In this document: positions 1 to 5,358 of the stretch, piece after piece
Position numbering within the stretch: position 1 is the stretch's first letter
Layout: each line of letters starts with the position of its first letter
NCBI GenBank assembly: GCA_017526725.1
Contig: JAFXRA010000339.1
Span: forward strand, 1-17,021
Origin: Candidatus Rifleibacteriota bacterium
GTDB lineage: Bacteria > Riflebacteria > Ozemobacteria > Ozemobacterales > Ozemobacteraceae
DNA length: 17,021 nt
Direction: 5' to 3'
The notes under the pieces: model-generated
What the model saw: the letters and a program-made list of their open reading frames with translations, nothing else
Databases searched by the model: none
Told to the model about the DNA's origin: nothing
Position numbers and translations under genes: made by a program

Positions 1-2
1 AC

Positions 3-1163
3 TTATTCATTTTTATCTAATAATTTTCTTAAGTCCTCTATCTTTGGCAAAGCATTTTTCAAATCATCAGACATATCTTTTGAAGTCTTATATGTTGCTA
101 CGCCCATCGGTTTTGAATAATCTTGAATAACATAATCAACAAATGATTTGTTCATATCTTTACAAAGAATAATGCCTATTGATGGGTTTTCGTGGGCTTT
201 TCTTTCAAAGCCATCTAATATACTTAAATATCCTTGTAATTGGCCAAGATACGAAGTTTTAAATTTGCCCTTTTTTAGTTCTACTGCAACCAGGCAATTC
301 AAATCTCTATTAAAGAAAAGCAAATCAATATATTGGTCTTCACCGAAAGCATCTAAATGATACTGGTTTCGAATAAATGCAAAACCTTTTCCAAATGTAA
401 GAATAAAATTCTTAATATTATGAATAATAGCATTTTCAACTAATCTTTCATCAACGTCCTGCTTGTCTCTTATTTCAAGCTCTTCAACGTTGATGTAATC
501 AAGCAGATATTCATCCTTGAAAACATTAATAGCTTTCAATGCTTGCTGACTAGCTGAAAGTGATTTAACAAAATTATTAGGAAGATTACCTTGATGATGA
601 AAGTCGTCATTAGCAATACTTTTGTTTAAACTTTCGATAGAATATTGTTCTTTCGCACAGCGTTCAATATAAAATAAACGTTCTGACAAATCTTTAACTT
701 TTCCTAAAATAATTCGATGATGAGTGAAACCTATATGTAAAAAAGCCTCTAATGGAAAGTCTTTTATATTTGGCACTTGTAAATGCCAAAATGAATTATT
801 TTGAACTTCTTCAAATTTGGAACTTGCAAGTTCCAAATTATAAATACTTTCTTCTTTGTTTGTCATACCAGTTTTTGTTGAATCTAGTATTTTCCATTCC
901 TCATAAAACGTTCTCATATATCGAAGGTTTCTTGAAGTAAAACCACGAAGTCCAGGAAGTTCTCTGTTTAACAGTTCACTAATTGCGTCAATCGCACCTT
1001 TTCCCCAGAATCCCTCTCTAGAATTTATAGAAATATATTTGCCAACAGCAAAATAAAGCATAAGCTGTTTTTCATTTACAGATTTTGCAGCTTCATATTG
1101 GCTTTGCAATATCGCTGTTTTTATAACTTTTACAGCATCATTGTATTTTTGTAGTTCACTCAT
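3..1163 (-). CDS. YhcG-family (DUF1016) PD-(D/E)XK nuclease-like protein
   Basis: A 386-aa protein with the two-part YhcG layout. The helical DUF1016 N-terminal domain spans about residues 8-185 and the PD-(D/E)XK nuclease fold about 205-365. Catalytic-type residues are visible in order: E244 (LVENAI), D280 (QYIDLLFF), E295 and K297 (VAVELKKG), then Q309 (LGQLQGYL). The family is annotated as a DNase or restriction-like protein often found in accessory or defence regions; the substrate is unknown. The start is the ATG at 1161-1163, with AAAGG six bases upstream. The stop lies at 3-5, so the gene is complete. It faces away from the TPR gene. Odd feature: the codons for residues about 109-132, in the linker between the N-terminal helices, contain two related inverted repeats (769-790 and 814-839). 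Confidence 0.9.
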   Translation of the reverse strand: MSELQKYNDAVKVIKTAILQSQYEAAKSVNEKQLMLYFAVGKYISINSREGFWGKGAIDAISELLNRELPGLRGFTSRNLRYMRTFYEEWKILDSTKTGMTNKEESIYNLELASSKFEEVQNNSFWHLQVPNIKDFPLEAFLHIGFTHHRIILGKVKDLSERLFYIERCAKEQYSIESLNKSIANDDFHHQGNLPNNFVKSLSASQQALKAINVFKDEYLLDYINVEELEIRDKQDVDERLVENAIIHNIKNFILTFGKGFAFIRNQYHLDAFGEDQYIDLLFFNRDLNCLVAVELKKGKFKTSYLGQLQGYLSILDGFERKAHENPSIGIILCKDMNKSFVDYVIQDYSKPMGVATYKTSKDMSDDLKNALPKIEDLRKLLDKNE

Positions 1164-1194
1164 TTTACGCCTTTATTAAGTTTTTTCTTAATTC

Positions 1195-1225
1195 CTTATA
1201 AAGTTTCATCGGGAATGAAACGCAA
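1195..1225 (-). promoter_or_regulatory. Tentative promoter and inverted-repeat operator of the YhcG-family gene
   Basis: On the minus strand a TTGCGT (-35 like, 1220-1225) is followed after 19 bases by TATAAG (-10 like, 1195-1200). Between them sits a perfect inverted repeat, GTTTCAT-N5-ATGAAAC (1203-1221), which is where a repressor would act. The -35 match and the long spacer are weak points; the palindrome itself is clear. Confidence 0.45.
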
Positions 1226-1362
1226 TCTTTTAGCTCATACGTTTTTATTATTACAGAGTTATTTTACAATATAATTATTAATTTGAATATATTGAATCTT
1301 AAAACATTGTTTTTCTTTCAAAACAATAACTACAACGAAAACAAGCGTAGCTTTTTTGTTTA

Positions 1363-1371
1363 TGCTATAAT
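1363..1371 (+). promoter_or_regulatory. Extended -10 promoter of the TPR gene
   Basis: TGCTATAAT matches an extended -10 element (TG-N-TATAAT) exactly. It lies 44 bases before the ATG at 1416. No convincing -35 is needed or seen. Confidence 0.5.
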
Positions 1372-1415
1372 CATTTATAGATTGATTTGAAATGAACTCG
1401 ACACAGGTAGAATCT

Positions 1416-1825
1416 ATGAAAAGAATTATATTACTGGTTTTGTGCATATTGTTGGTTACTAGTGCTTATGGGGCAGATACCCAAAAGCTTTATAATAAAA
1501 CAATAAGTATTTGGACGAAAAATATTGGGACTGGAAAAACAATGAAGTTGATTATAAATATTATCCATTTTTGTCTTTGGGTAAATGCTATTTGAAAACT
1601 AAAAATTATAAAAATGCTTTAAAAACTTATGAAAAAGCTTTAAATTATAGTAAAAAAGATGAATTAAAGATGTCAGAGTGTTTTTATGGAATGGGAGCCT
1701 CTTACTATTTTTTGGAAGATGACAAAAATGCACTAAAGTATGCAGAAAAAGCTTTAAAATTAGAACATAATAACAAACTAGCAAAAGAACTTTTAGAAAA
1801 CAGCAAAGCCAACCTTCGCAAATAA
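1416..1825 (+). pseudogene. Secreted TPR-repeat protein, interrupted by a frameshift
   Basis: The first frame starts at ATG 1416-1418, with AGG eight bases upstream, and encodes a clear signal peptide (MKRIILLVLCILLVTSAYGA, cleavage near residue 20). It then runs out of frame. From about 1499 the -1 frame continues as a TPR protein ending at 1825. Its repeats carry the TPR spacing (LGKCYLKTKNYKNALKTYEKAL, written here as LGKCYL...YEKAL, then YGMGASYYFLEDDKNALKYA). Adding one A to the AAAA run at 1497-1500 would join the frames as ...LYNKNNKYLDEKYW..., giving about 137 aa of signal peptide plus two TPRs. Either the gene has lost a base or this is a sequencing indel. TPRs mediate protein contacts; the partner is unknown. 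The AAA codon cannot re-pair after a -1 slip (it would meet TAA), so programmed frameshifting is unlikely. Confidence 0.65.
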
Positions 1826-1836
1826 TAATTATTTTT

Positions 1837-1902
1837 CAATTATTATGATTAATTATTTTGCGGTAATCATAATTGTCTTGAAAACTACTGTTTAATTTTC
1901 AA
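1837..1902. repeat. Two AT-rich hairpins after the TPR gene
   Basis: A 12-bp stem with a three-base bulge (arms 1837-1851 and 1864-1875) is followed by TTGAAAA/TTTTCAA (1878-1884 and 1896-1902). Neither has a long T run directly after it, so a terminator role is only possible. Confidence 0.35.
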
Positions 1903-1920
1903 AAAGATATAGGTGATTTT

Positions 1921-2007
1921 ATGGATAATTTTATTGAGAAACAATATTTTAACGACTTATTTAATAGAGGTTTTTACTTTTATTGTTTTACTAGATATAA
2001 TTTTTAA
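1921..2007 (+). CDS. Possible 28-aa small ORF or gene remnant
   Basis: ATG at 1921 follows AGGTGA by four bases and opens a 28-codon frame rich in Phe and Tyr (MDNFIEKQYF... ending ...CFTRYNF). Its stop overlaps the end of higA on the other strand. I recognise no family. It may be a true small peptide, the stub of a decayed gene, or chance in AT-rich sequence; the ribosome-binding-like site is the only positive sign. Confidence 0.22.
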   Translation: MDNFIEKQYFNDLFNRGFYFYCFTRYNF

Positions 2008-2288
2008 GCAATTTGTTTATATGTTTTTACATCATCTAGATTCGTTGTTTGCATAGCATTAAACAAATCGTATTTCATTTGTAAGTTCAACCAAAATTCT
2101 GCTTCAGTATTAAAAGCTTTGGAAATTCTTAGAGCCATTGCAGGAGTAATAGCTGTTTTTTCGTTAATAATGTCGTAAATGGTTTTTCTTGAGACTCCAA
2201 GCATAAGAGCGACTTCTGAAACAGATAATTTTAATTCGTCAATATAACCTACTTTTAACAATTCACCAGGATGCGGAGGATTAAACAT
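2004..2288 (-). CDS. higA: HigA-family antitoxin (XRE helix-turn-helix)
   Basis: A 94-aa HigA/VapI-type antitoxin that should bind and neutralise HigB and repress the shared promoter. It opens with the family hallmark HPGELL (residues 6-11). The helix-turn-helix spans about 21-46 (LSVSEVALML-GVSRKTIYDI), and the typical AFNTEAEFWLNLQMKYDL segment follows at 58-75. It is second in the operon, 37 bases after higB. GGAG lies upstream of the ATG at an unusually long 13 bases. Length and motif order are normal, so the antitoxin looks intact. Confidence 0.92.
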   Translation of the reverse strand: MFNPPHPGELLKVGYIDELKLSVSEVALMLGVSRKTIYDIINEKTAITPAMALRISKAFNTEAEFWLNLQMKYDLFNAMQTTNLDDVKTYKQIA

Positions 2289-2325
2289 TTATTCACTATT
2301 ACTCCTTTCGTTTTAATTATTTTTG

Positions 2326-2604
2326 TTAATGATAATCTTGATAGTCTACAACATAAACATCTTCACCTTTAAAGGTAAAAGTTACACGCCAGTTTGCTTG
2401 AACTGTAATAGAATACAGCCCTTTTAAATTTCCTTTCAGTGGATGCAACCGAAAAGCTGGGATGTCAAGATTTTCAGGTTTTTTCGCTACATCTAAAGCA
2501 CCAAGTATAATACGAAGTTTTTGTTCGTGATTAGCTTGTATTCCTTTGGTACTTCCTGTTTCGAAAAATAACTCTAATCCCTTGTGTTTAAATGACTTAA
2601 TCAT
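2326..2604 (-). CDS. higB: HigB-family toxin (RelE-fold mRNA interferase)
   Basis: A 92-aa HigB/RelE-superfamily toxin, expected to cleave mRNA on the ribosome during stress when HigA is degraded. The family block FRLHPLKGNLKGLYSI is at 51-66, NWRVTF at 71-76, and the end VDYQDYH carries the terminal histidine (H92) used by HigB enzymes. Lys57 and Arg73 are other likely RNA-contact residues. It is first in a toxin-antitoxin operon, the usual order for higBA. No Shine-Dalgarno is visible in the AT-rich 20 bases before the ATG, and the likely -10 lies only eight bases away, so the toxin may be translated from an almost leaderless transcript. Confidence 0.92.
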   Translation of the reverse strand: MIKSFKHKGLELFFETGSTKGIQANHEQKLRIILGALDVAKKPENLDIPAFRLHPLKGNLKGLYSITVQANWRVTFTFKGEDVYVVDYQDYH

Positions 2605-2612
2605 AATTTATA

Positions 2613-2651
2613 AATATAAAAAATTTTGTATATTGTCAAGTGACAGTATAC
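2613..2651 (-). promoter_or_regulatory. higBA promoter with near-perfect palindromic operator
   Basis: The inverted repeat GTATATTGTCA-AG-TGACAGTATAC (2628-2651) has 11-bp arms with one mismatch. On the minus strand it contains the -35 TTGACA (2634-2639). A -10 of TATATT (2613-2618) follows after 15 bases. HigA bound here would cover the -35, the classical autoregulation geometry of TA operons. Confidence 0.7.
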
Positions 2652-2702
2652 AGTTTATTAAAAATCCAGAGTAGCATCTAAAATAATACAATCTATAAAA
2701 CT

Positions 2703-2716
2703 GCGGACAGTAGACG
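2703..2716 (+). repeat. 14-bp dispersed repeat, copy 1
   Basis: GCGGACAGTAGACG occurs here and, as its exact reverse complement, at 7649-7662 in the gap between the two TonB receptors. Both copies are intergenic and neighbour other hairpins, suggesting remnants of one repeat family. Confidence 0.5.
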
Positions 2717-2750
2717 TGAAACCTCAAATTAGAGTGCCGAGATAAGAGAA

Positions 2751-2827
2751 GTCTACACATTTGTCATAAAAAGTATAGCGTATGGGCTTTAGCCCTGAAA
2801 GCTATACGTTTATGACAATGGGTAGAC
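2751..2827. repeat. 77-base, four-segment hairpin element
   Basis: Nested arms pair in order: GTCTAC/GTAGAC (2751-2756, 2822-2827), TTGTCATAAA/TTTATGACAA (2761-2770, 2809-2818), GTATAGC/GCTATAC (2773-2779, 2801-2807) and GGGCT/AGCCC (2784-2788, 2791-2795). That is 28 base pairs in 77 bases with short internal loops. On the plus strand a T7 run begins about six bases after the stem (2832 onward). It could be a small RNA ending in a terminator, or a palindromic mobile repeat. Confidence 0.7.
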
Positions 2828-3000
2828 TACAATTTTTTTGAGATGAGAGATGAGAGTAAGAGACGACAAACAGGATGTTTAGAGTGTATGCGAGCGCCAG
2901 GATGGCAAGCGAGTCGTAGATAAGAGAATTGGCTTTCGCTTCAGTACAAGTCTTCGGAGTTGGCTTTCTACTGCTTGGCAAAGTTCTCAAAAATCCCCAA

Positions 3001-3060
3001 GTCTACTTCGTAGACATCCCCCTTTACGAAAGGGGGTATAATACAATTCTCCTCAAGGAG
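3001..3060. repeat. Three consecutive small hairpins downstream of moeA
   Basis: GTCTAC-TTC-GTAGAC (3001-3015), CCCCCTTT-ACG-AAAGGGGG (3018-3036) and CTCCT-CA-AGGAG (3049-3060) are all perfect stems. On the minus strand, downstream of moeA, the set ends in CTTGGGGATTTTT, so it may terminate or protect the moeA transcript. Confidence 0.6.
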
Positions 3061-3077
3061 GGGCTTTAGGGCACATT

Positions 3078-3114
3078 CTCTATTGCTCTATTGCTCTATT
3101 GCTCTATTGCTCTA
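3078..3114. repeat. 8-bp tandem repeat CTCTATTG, 4.6 copies
   Basis: Four full perfect copies plus CTCTA. The last partial unit overlaps the moeA stop codon (3112-3114), so copy-number change stays just outside the coding frame. Confidence 0.85.
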
Positions 3115-4116
3115 AGCTCTTTTACTTGTAATGGCCTGAAGGAAGGGGCCGACAAACTTCTCAAATATTCTGTACATTCCACTTGCCACGCCAGGCAGAG
3201 CAAATATTGGCTTACCCTTGTATTCGGCATAAAACACAGGTCTGAAATGACTGCCGTATTTTTGGAAAACGGATTCTATTCCTAGTTTTTCGAACATGTT
3301 TCTAGTCGGGTCATGCCTTCCCATAGCGATTCCACCGCTGGTGACAACAATATCTGCTGATTCAATCGCTTTAACGAATAAATCTTCTATGTTGTCTCCA
3401 GTATCTTTTGCAATACCGAAATCCAGACAGTTTCCGCCATATTTTTCTACCAACATAGATAATACAGTTGGGTTAGAAGTTCTAACCTGCCATGGTTCGG
3501 GCTTTTCCCAAGGCATAACTATTTCGTCTCCAGAGGTAATTATTGCTACAACAGGCTTTTTAAAAACTTCAACCATAAAGGAACCAGCAGAAACGATTTT
3601 ACCAGCTAATTCCGGTTCAATAACAGCAAACTTTTCTGCGACTATTTCGCCAATTTTCATTTCAGAAGCTTTTAATCTGACAAAATCACCAGTTTTAATT
3701 TCTGATTTAAAAACAACTTTATTTTTATCTGAGCTCAACTCTGCATTTTCAAAAGGAACTACAGTATCTGCCACTTTGGGTAAAACCCCGCCAGTGGCAA
3801 TATAAGCACATTCATTTTCTTTAATCGATTCAACACAATGGCCAGCATGAACTTCGCCTTTTACTAATTTTAACTCGATAGGCTTTTCCAAACTGCAGTT
3901 TTCAACAGAAGAAGCCTTTAAGCAGAACCCATCTCTTGACGAAGTGTCAGCACCGGGAATATTTGTGTCAGAAACGACATCTGCCGCCGAAATTCTATTA
4001 TAAGCAGAAACCAAAGGAATAACCTCTGTTTTCGGCAAAAATTTCTTAGACGCTTTAAGGATATAGTCTAATGCTTCTTCGTTAGTTAAAGTTGATTTGC
4101 TGCTTTTTTTTATCAT
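3112..4116 (-). CDS. moeA: MoeA-like molybdopterin molybdenumtransferase, short form
   Basis: A 334-aa cytoplasmic MoeA-family protein, which inserts molybdate into adenylated molybdopterin. Visible family blocks are NIPGADTSSRDGF (52-64, matching the usual ...SAMDGY loop), IATGGVLPKVADTVVPFE (106-123), TSGDEI (194-199), TSGGIAMGRHD (259-269) and FALPGVASG (305-313, usually ALPGNPVS). The protein stops soon after this block, so the C-terminal beta-barrel domain IV of standard ~400-aa MoeA is absent. The ATG at 4114-4116 is preferred over an upstream frame opening at 4203: it has GAGG eight bases upstream and homology begins here. Loop changes and the missing domain mark it as a divergent subfamily; a related Mo-cofactor protein remains possible. 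Confidence 0.8.
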   Translation of the reverse strand: MIKKSSKSTLTNEEALDYILKASKKFLPKTEVIPLVSAYNRISAADVVSDTNIPGADTSSRDGFCLKASSVENCSLEKPIELKLVKGEVHAGHCVESIKENECAYIATGGVLPKVADTVVPFENAELSSDKNKVVFKSEIKTGDFVRLKASEMKIGEIVAEKFAVIEPELAGKIVSAGSFMVEVFKKPVVAIITSGDEIVMPWEKPEPWQVRTSNPTVLSMLVEKYGGNCLDFGIAKDTGDNIEDLFVKAIESADIVVTSGGIAMGRHDPTRNMFEKLGIESVFQKYGSHFRPVFYAEYKGKPIFALPGVASGMYRIFEKFVGPFLQAITSKRA

Positions 4117-4149
4117 TGATGAATCTTTCCTCTTTATCACATATTTCTT

Positions 4150-4155
4150 ATTATA
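4150..4155 (-). promoter_or_regulatory. -10 element of moeA
   Basis: A perfect minus-strand TATAAT sits 33 bases before the chosen moeA start, giving a leader of about 27 bases. No good -35 is seen at the expected spacing. The position argues against a long structured leader. Confidence 0.5.
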
Positions 4156-4203
4156 ACACAGTTTCTGCAAGACTAATATATGGGGTTTATGGTTGGTGTA
4201 CAC

Positions 4204-4431
4204 AAAAAATTAAAAAATTTTTAAAAATTCGTTAAAGAAATATCAACTCTTGCCGAAACTTTCGATGGATTTGTTTGCCTCCTTATTTTTTCGGGCCAGA
4301 GTATGAATACTCTGGTTTCTTTCTTTTAGGAGAGAAGAAAAAACAATATATATTTAACCTTTTTCATAAATAGTTAAAAACTCTCTAGGAGTCACAATGA
4401 ATCTTTTTCGAAAAAATAGCAATTAAGTATT
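4204..4431. other. Gene-free interval upstream of moeA
   Basis: AT-rich sequence without a supportable gene. It contains one strong hairpin (4296-4315) and a nine-codon frame at 4397 that I do not accept as a gene. Confidence 0.6.
4296..4326 (+). terminator. Orphan intrinsic-terminator-like hairpin
   Basis: CCAGAGTAT-GA-ATACTCTGG is a perfect 9-bp stem followed on the plus strand by TTTCTTTCTTTT. No plus-strand gene precedes it, so it could end a short unannotated RNA, or be a relic. On the minus strand it has no T run after it. Confidence 0.5.
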
Positions 4432-4593
4432 TCACTTTGACAGTTTTCTGCTAAGAACTATTTCATCATATATTTCTTTTAATGACATTCCTTTTGGAAA
4501 GTTTTCTTTCGATTCTTTTCGTATTGTTTCAAAAATATGAAGTGCTTTTTTTCTTGAGATTTCAGTTTCATTAGCTGAAATTTCGGTTTTCAT
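4432..4593 (-). CDS. 53-aa small protein, third gene of the DUF4160/DUF2442 cassette
   Basis: A 53-aa charged helical protein (start MKTEISANETEISRKKAL, end LKEIYDEIVLSRKLSK) that is easily missed because of its size. It begins 21 bases after the DUF2442 stop in the same direction. The ending, a GMS-x-x-EI-x-x-EI-x-x-(S/A)R pattern, resembles the C-termini of small antitoxins that wrap around a toxin, but I cannot assign a family. The sequence before its ATG is three tandem 7-bp units (TTGAGAG, TTGAGAA, TTGAGAA), so its only ribosome-binding-like GAGAA lies inside a microsatellite. Its amphipathic, gap-free composition and operon position support a real gene. Confidence 0.6.
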   Translation of the reverse strand: MKTEISANETEISRKKALHIFETIRKESKENFPKGMSLKEIYDEIVLSRKLSK

Positions 4594-4614
4594 TTCTCAA
4601 TTCTCAACTCTCAA
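4594..4614 (-). repeat. 7-bp tandem repeat in a translation-initiation region
   Basis: Minus-strand TTGAGAG-TTGAGAA-TTGAGAA fills the entire 21-base gap between the DUF2442 stop and the next ATG. Gain or loss of a unit would move the purine-rich GAGAA relative to the start codon. Confidence 0.7.
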
Positions 4615-4920
4615 TTACATAACTCCATTTTTATCATATGAATTATAAGGGTAACTCATATCATAAACTGTTTCTGGAGCAATATCTATTTCACCATTAT
4701 TCCAAGTTATAACTCCATGGAATAAAGTTATATCGTTAAAAATATCATCATTTGATAATGGTTTGAAAGCAGAGCCTTTAAGTAGCGTAGTATCGAATAA
4801 ACGTTTCTCACCTGTTGAAAATGTTACTAATAATATTTTTCCTGGTAATGGTTTTGCTTCAACAACTTTAATATTTTCTACAAGTTCTCCAGCATAACAG
4901 ATACCATTTTTTATATACAT
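4615..4920 (-). CDS. DUF2442 domain protein
   Basis: A 101-aa protein with the DUF2442 layout: a beta-rich start (VVEAKPLPGKILLVTFSTGE at about 20-39), the acidic turn and helix LLKGSAFKPLSNDDIFNDI (47-65), and the signature GVITWNNGEIDIAPETVYDMS (69-89). Function is not established in the family. Genes for DUF2442 and DUF4160 proteins often lie side by side, and a toxin-antitoxin-like role has been suggested from that pairing. Here DUF2442 follows the DUF4160 gene by 11 bases. Its Shine-Dalgarno AAAGGAG, six bases before the ATG, overlaps the DUF4160 stop codon, so translation is probably coupled. Confidence 0.85.
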   Translation of the reverse strand: MYIKNGICYAGELVENIKVVEAKPLPGKILLVTFSTGEKRLFDTTLLKGSAFKPLSNDDIFNDITLFHGVITWNNGEIDIAPETVYDMSYPYNSYDKNGVM

Positions 4921-4931
4921 ATAATACTCCT

Positions 4932-5198
4932 TTAATTCATAGGTGGTATCTTTTCAAAATGTTCACCTTTTACAGCTAAATTCCATGCTTTATATGCTTC
5001 TTCTTCGTGAAAAGCAAGCCAACCAGTTATTATTTTTTGTTGTTTATGGGGTAGTGATCCCGCCAGCAATTCTCCATCAATACCAACTACAGCTTCGTAT
5101 TCACCATAATATACATGAACATGAGGCTTATTATGTTGTTTAGTATCATAAAACAACATATATATTACCATTCCTCCAAATCTGCTTAATTCCGGCAT
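4932..5198 (-). CDS. DUF4160 domain protein
   Basis: An 88-aa protein with the DUF4160 signature: a short N-terminal strand region (MVIYMLFYD), then HNKPHVHVYYGEYEA with histidines 22, 26 and 28 in the conserved H-x3-H-x-H pattern, and the C-terminal helix ITGWLAFHEEEAYKAWN with its conserved Trp and Glu residues. The histidine cluster looks like a metal or catalytic site, but no activity is established. It is the first gene of the three-gene cassette, with AGGAG seven bases before the ATG. Taken with DUF2442, it is best described as a putative TA-like module. Confidence 0.88.
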   Translation of the reverse strand: MPELSRFGGMVIYMLFYDTKQHNKPHVHVYYGEYEAVVGIDGELLAGSLPHKQQKIITGWLAFHEEEAYKAWNLAVKGEHFEKIPPMN

Positions 5199-5226
5199 TG
5201 ACTTACTCCTGTTTCTATTTATCTAT

Positions 5227-5255
5227 ATATTAACACATTGCAAAAATAAAAACAA
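5227..5255 (-). promoter_or_regulatory. Promoter of the DUF4160 cassette
   Basis: Minus-strand TTGTTT (5250-5255), a 17-base spacer, then TAATAT (5227-5232) with the extended -10 TG (TGTTAATAT). The leader is about 22 bases. The -35, its upstream flank and the TGTGTTA segment closely match the promoter of the first TonB receptor at 7444-7472. Confidence 0.65.
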
Positions 5256-5311
5256 AAGAAGCCTTAGCTTTTTGTGTTCGTTTTAGCTATAATCTCTCTT
5301 ATCTCTCGCTC

Positions 5312-5354
5312 TAAAACAAAAAAAACAGCCAGGATTGGCTGTTTTTTTGTTTTA
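5312..5354 (-). terminator. Terminator of TonB receptor 1
   Basis: A long inverted repeat, arms built as A-rich tract plus CAGCCA and TGGCTG plus T-rich tract around a GGAT loop, lies five bases beyond the stop codon. One arm has eight A where the other has seven T. It is nearly symmetrical and could stop transcription both ways. A GTTTTAG/CTAAAAC pair (5280-5286, 5311-5317) adjoins it. Confidence 0.85.
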
Positions 5355-5358
5355 ATGA

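Larger units (their letters stand above)
2652..3111. other. Gene-free repeat-rich interval between higBA and moeA
   Basis: About 460 bases with no convincing gene. It holds a 14-base word (2703-2716) that recurs inverted at 7649-7662, a very strong 77-base hairpin, a run of AGATGAGAG-like low-complexity sequence, three consecutive small hairpins and an 8-bp tandem repeat. Base composition is more GC-rich and patchier than the coding DNA around it, as expected for accumulated repeat elements. Confidence 0.7.

Noticed and set aside
1490..1515. Programmed -1 frameshift in the TPR gene
   Set aside because: The AAA codon would slip onto TAA, with no slippery heptamer and no downstream structure; an indel is simpler.
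2802..2990. 62-codon minus-strand frame in the higBA-moeA gap
   Set aside because: It runs through the strong hairpin and low-complexity sequence, lacks a ribosome site and shows no domain-like pattern.
3296..3805. 169-codon plus-strand frame opposite moeA
   Set aside because: Antisense shadow of a clearly homologous gene; its composition follows from the moeA codons.
4117..4330. Molybdenum cofactor riboswitch upstream of moeA
   Set aside because: The -10 at 4150-4155 leaves a leader of about 27 bases, too short, and I see no conserved Moco-riboswitch core.
4397..4426. Nine-codon frame MNLFRKNSN behind a perfect AGGAG
   Set aside because: The ribosome-like site is good, but the peptide is tiny, no promoter or downstream gene gives it a leader role, and chance is likely in this AT-rich gap.
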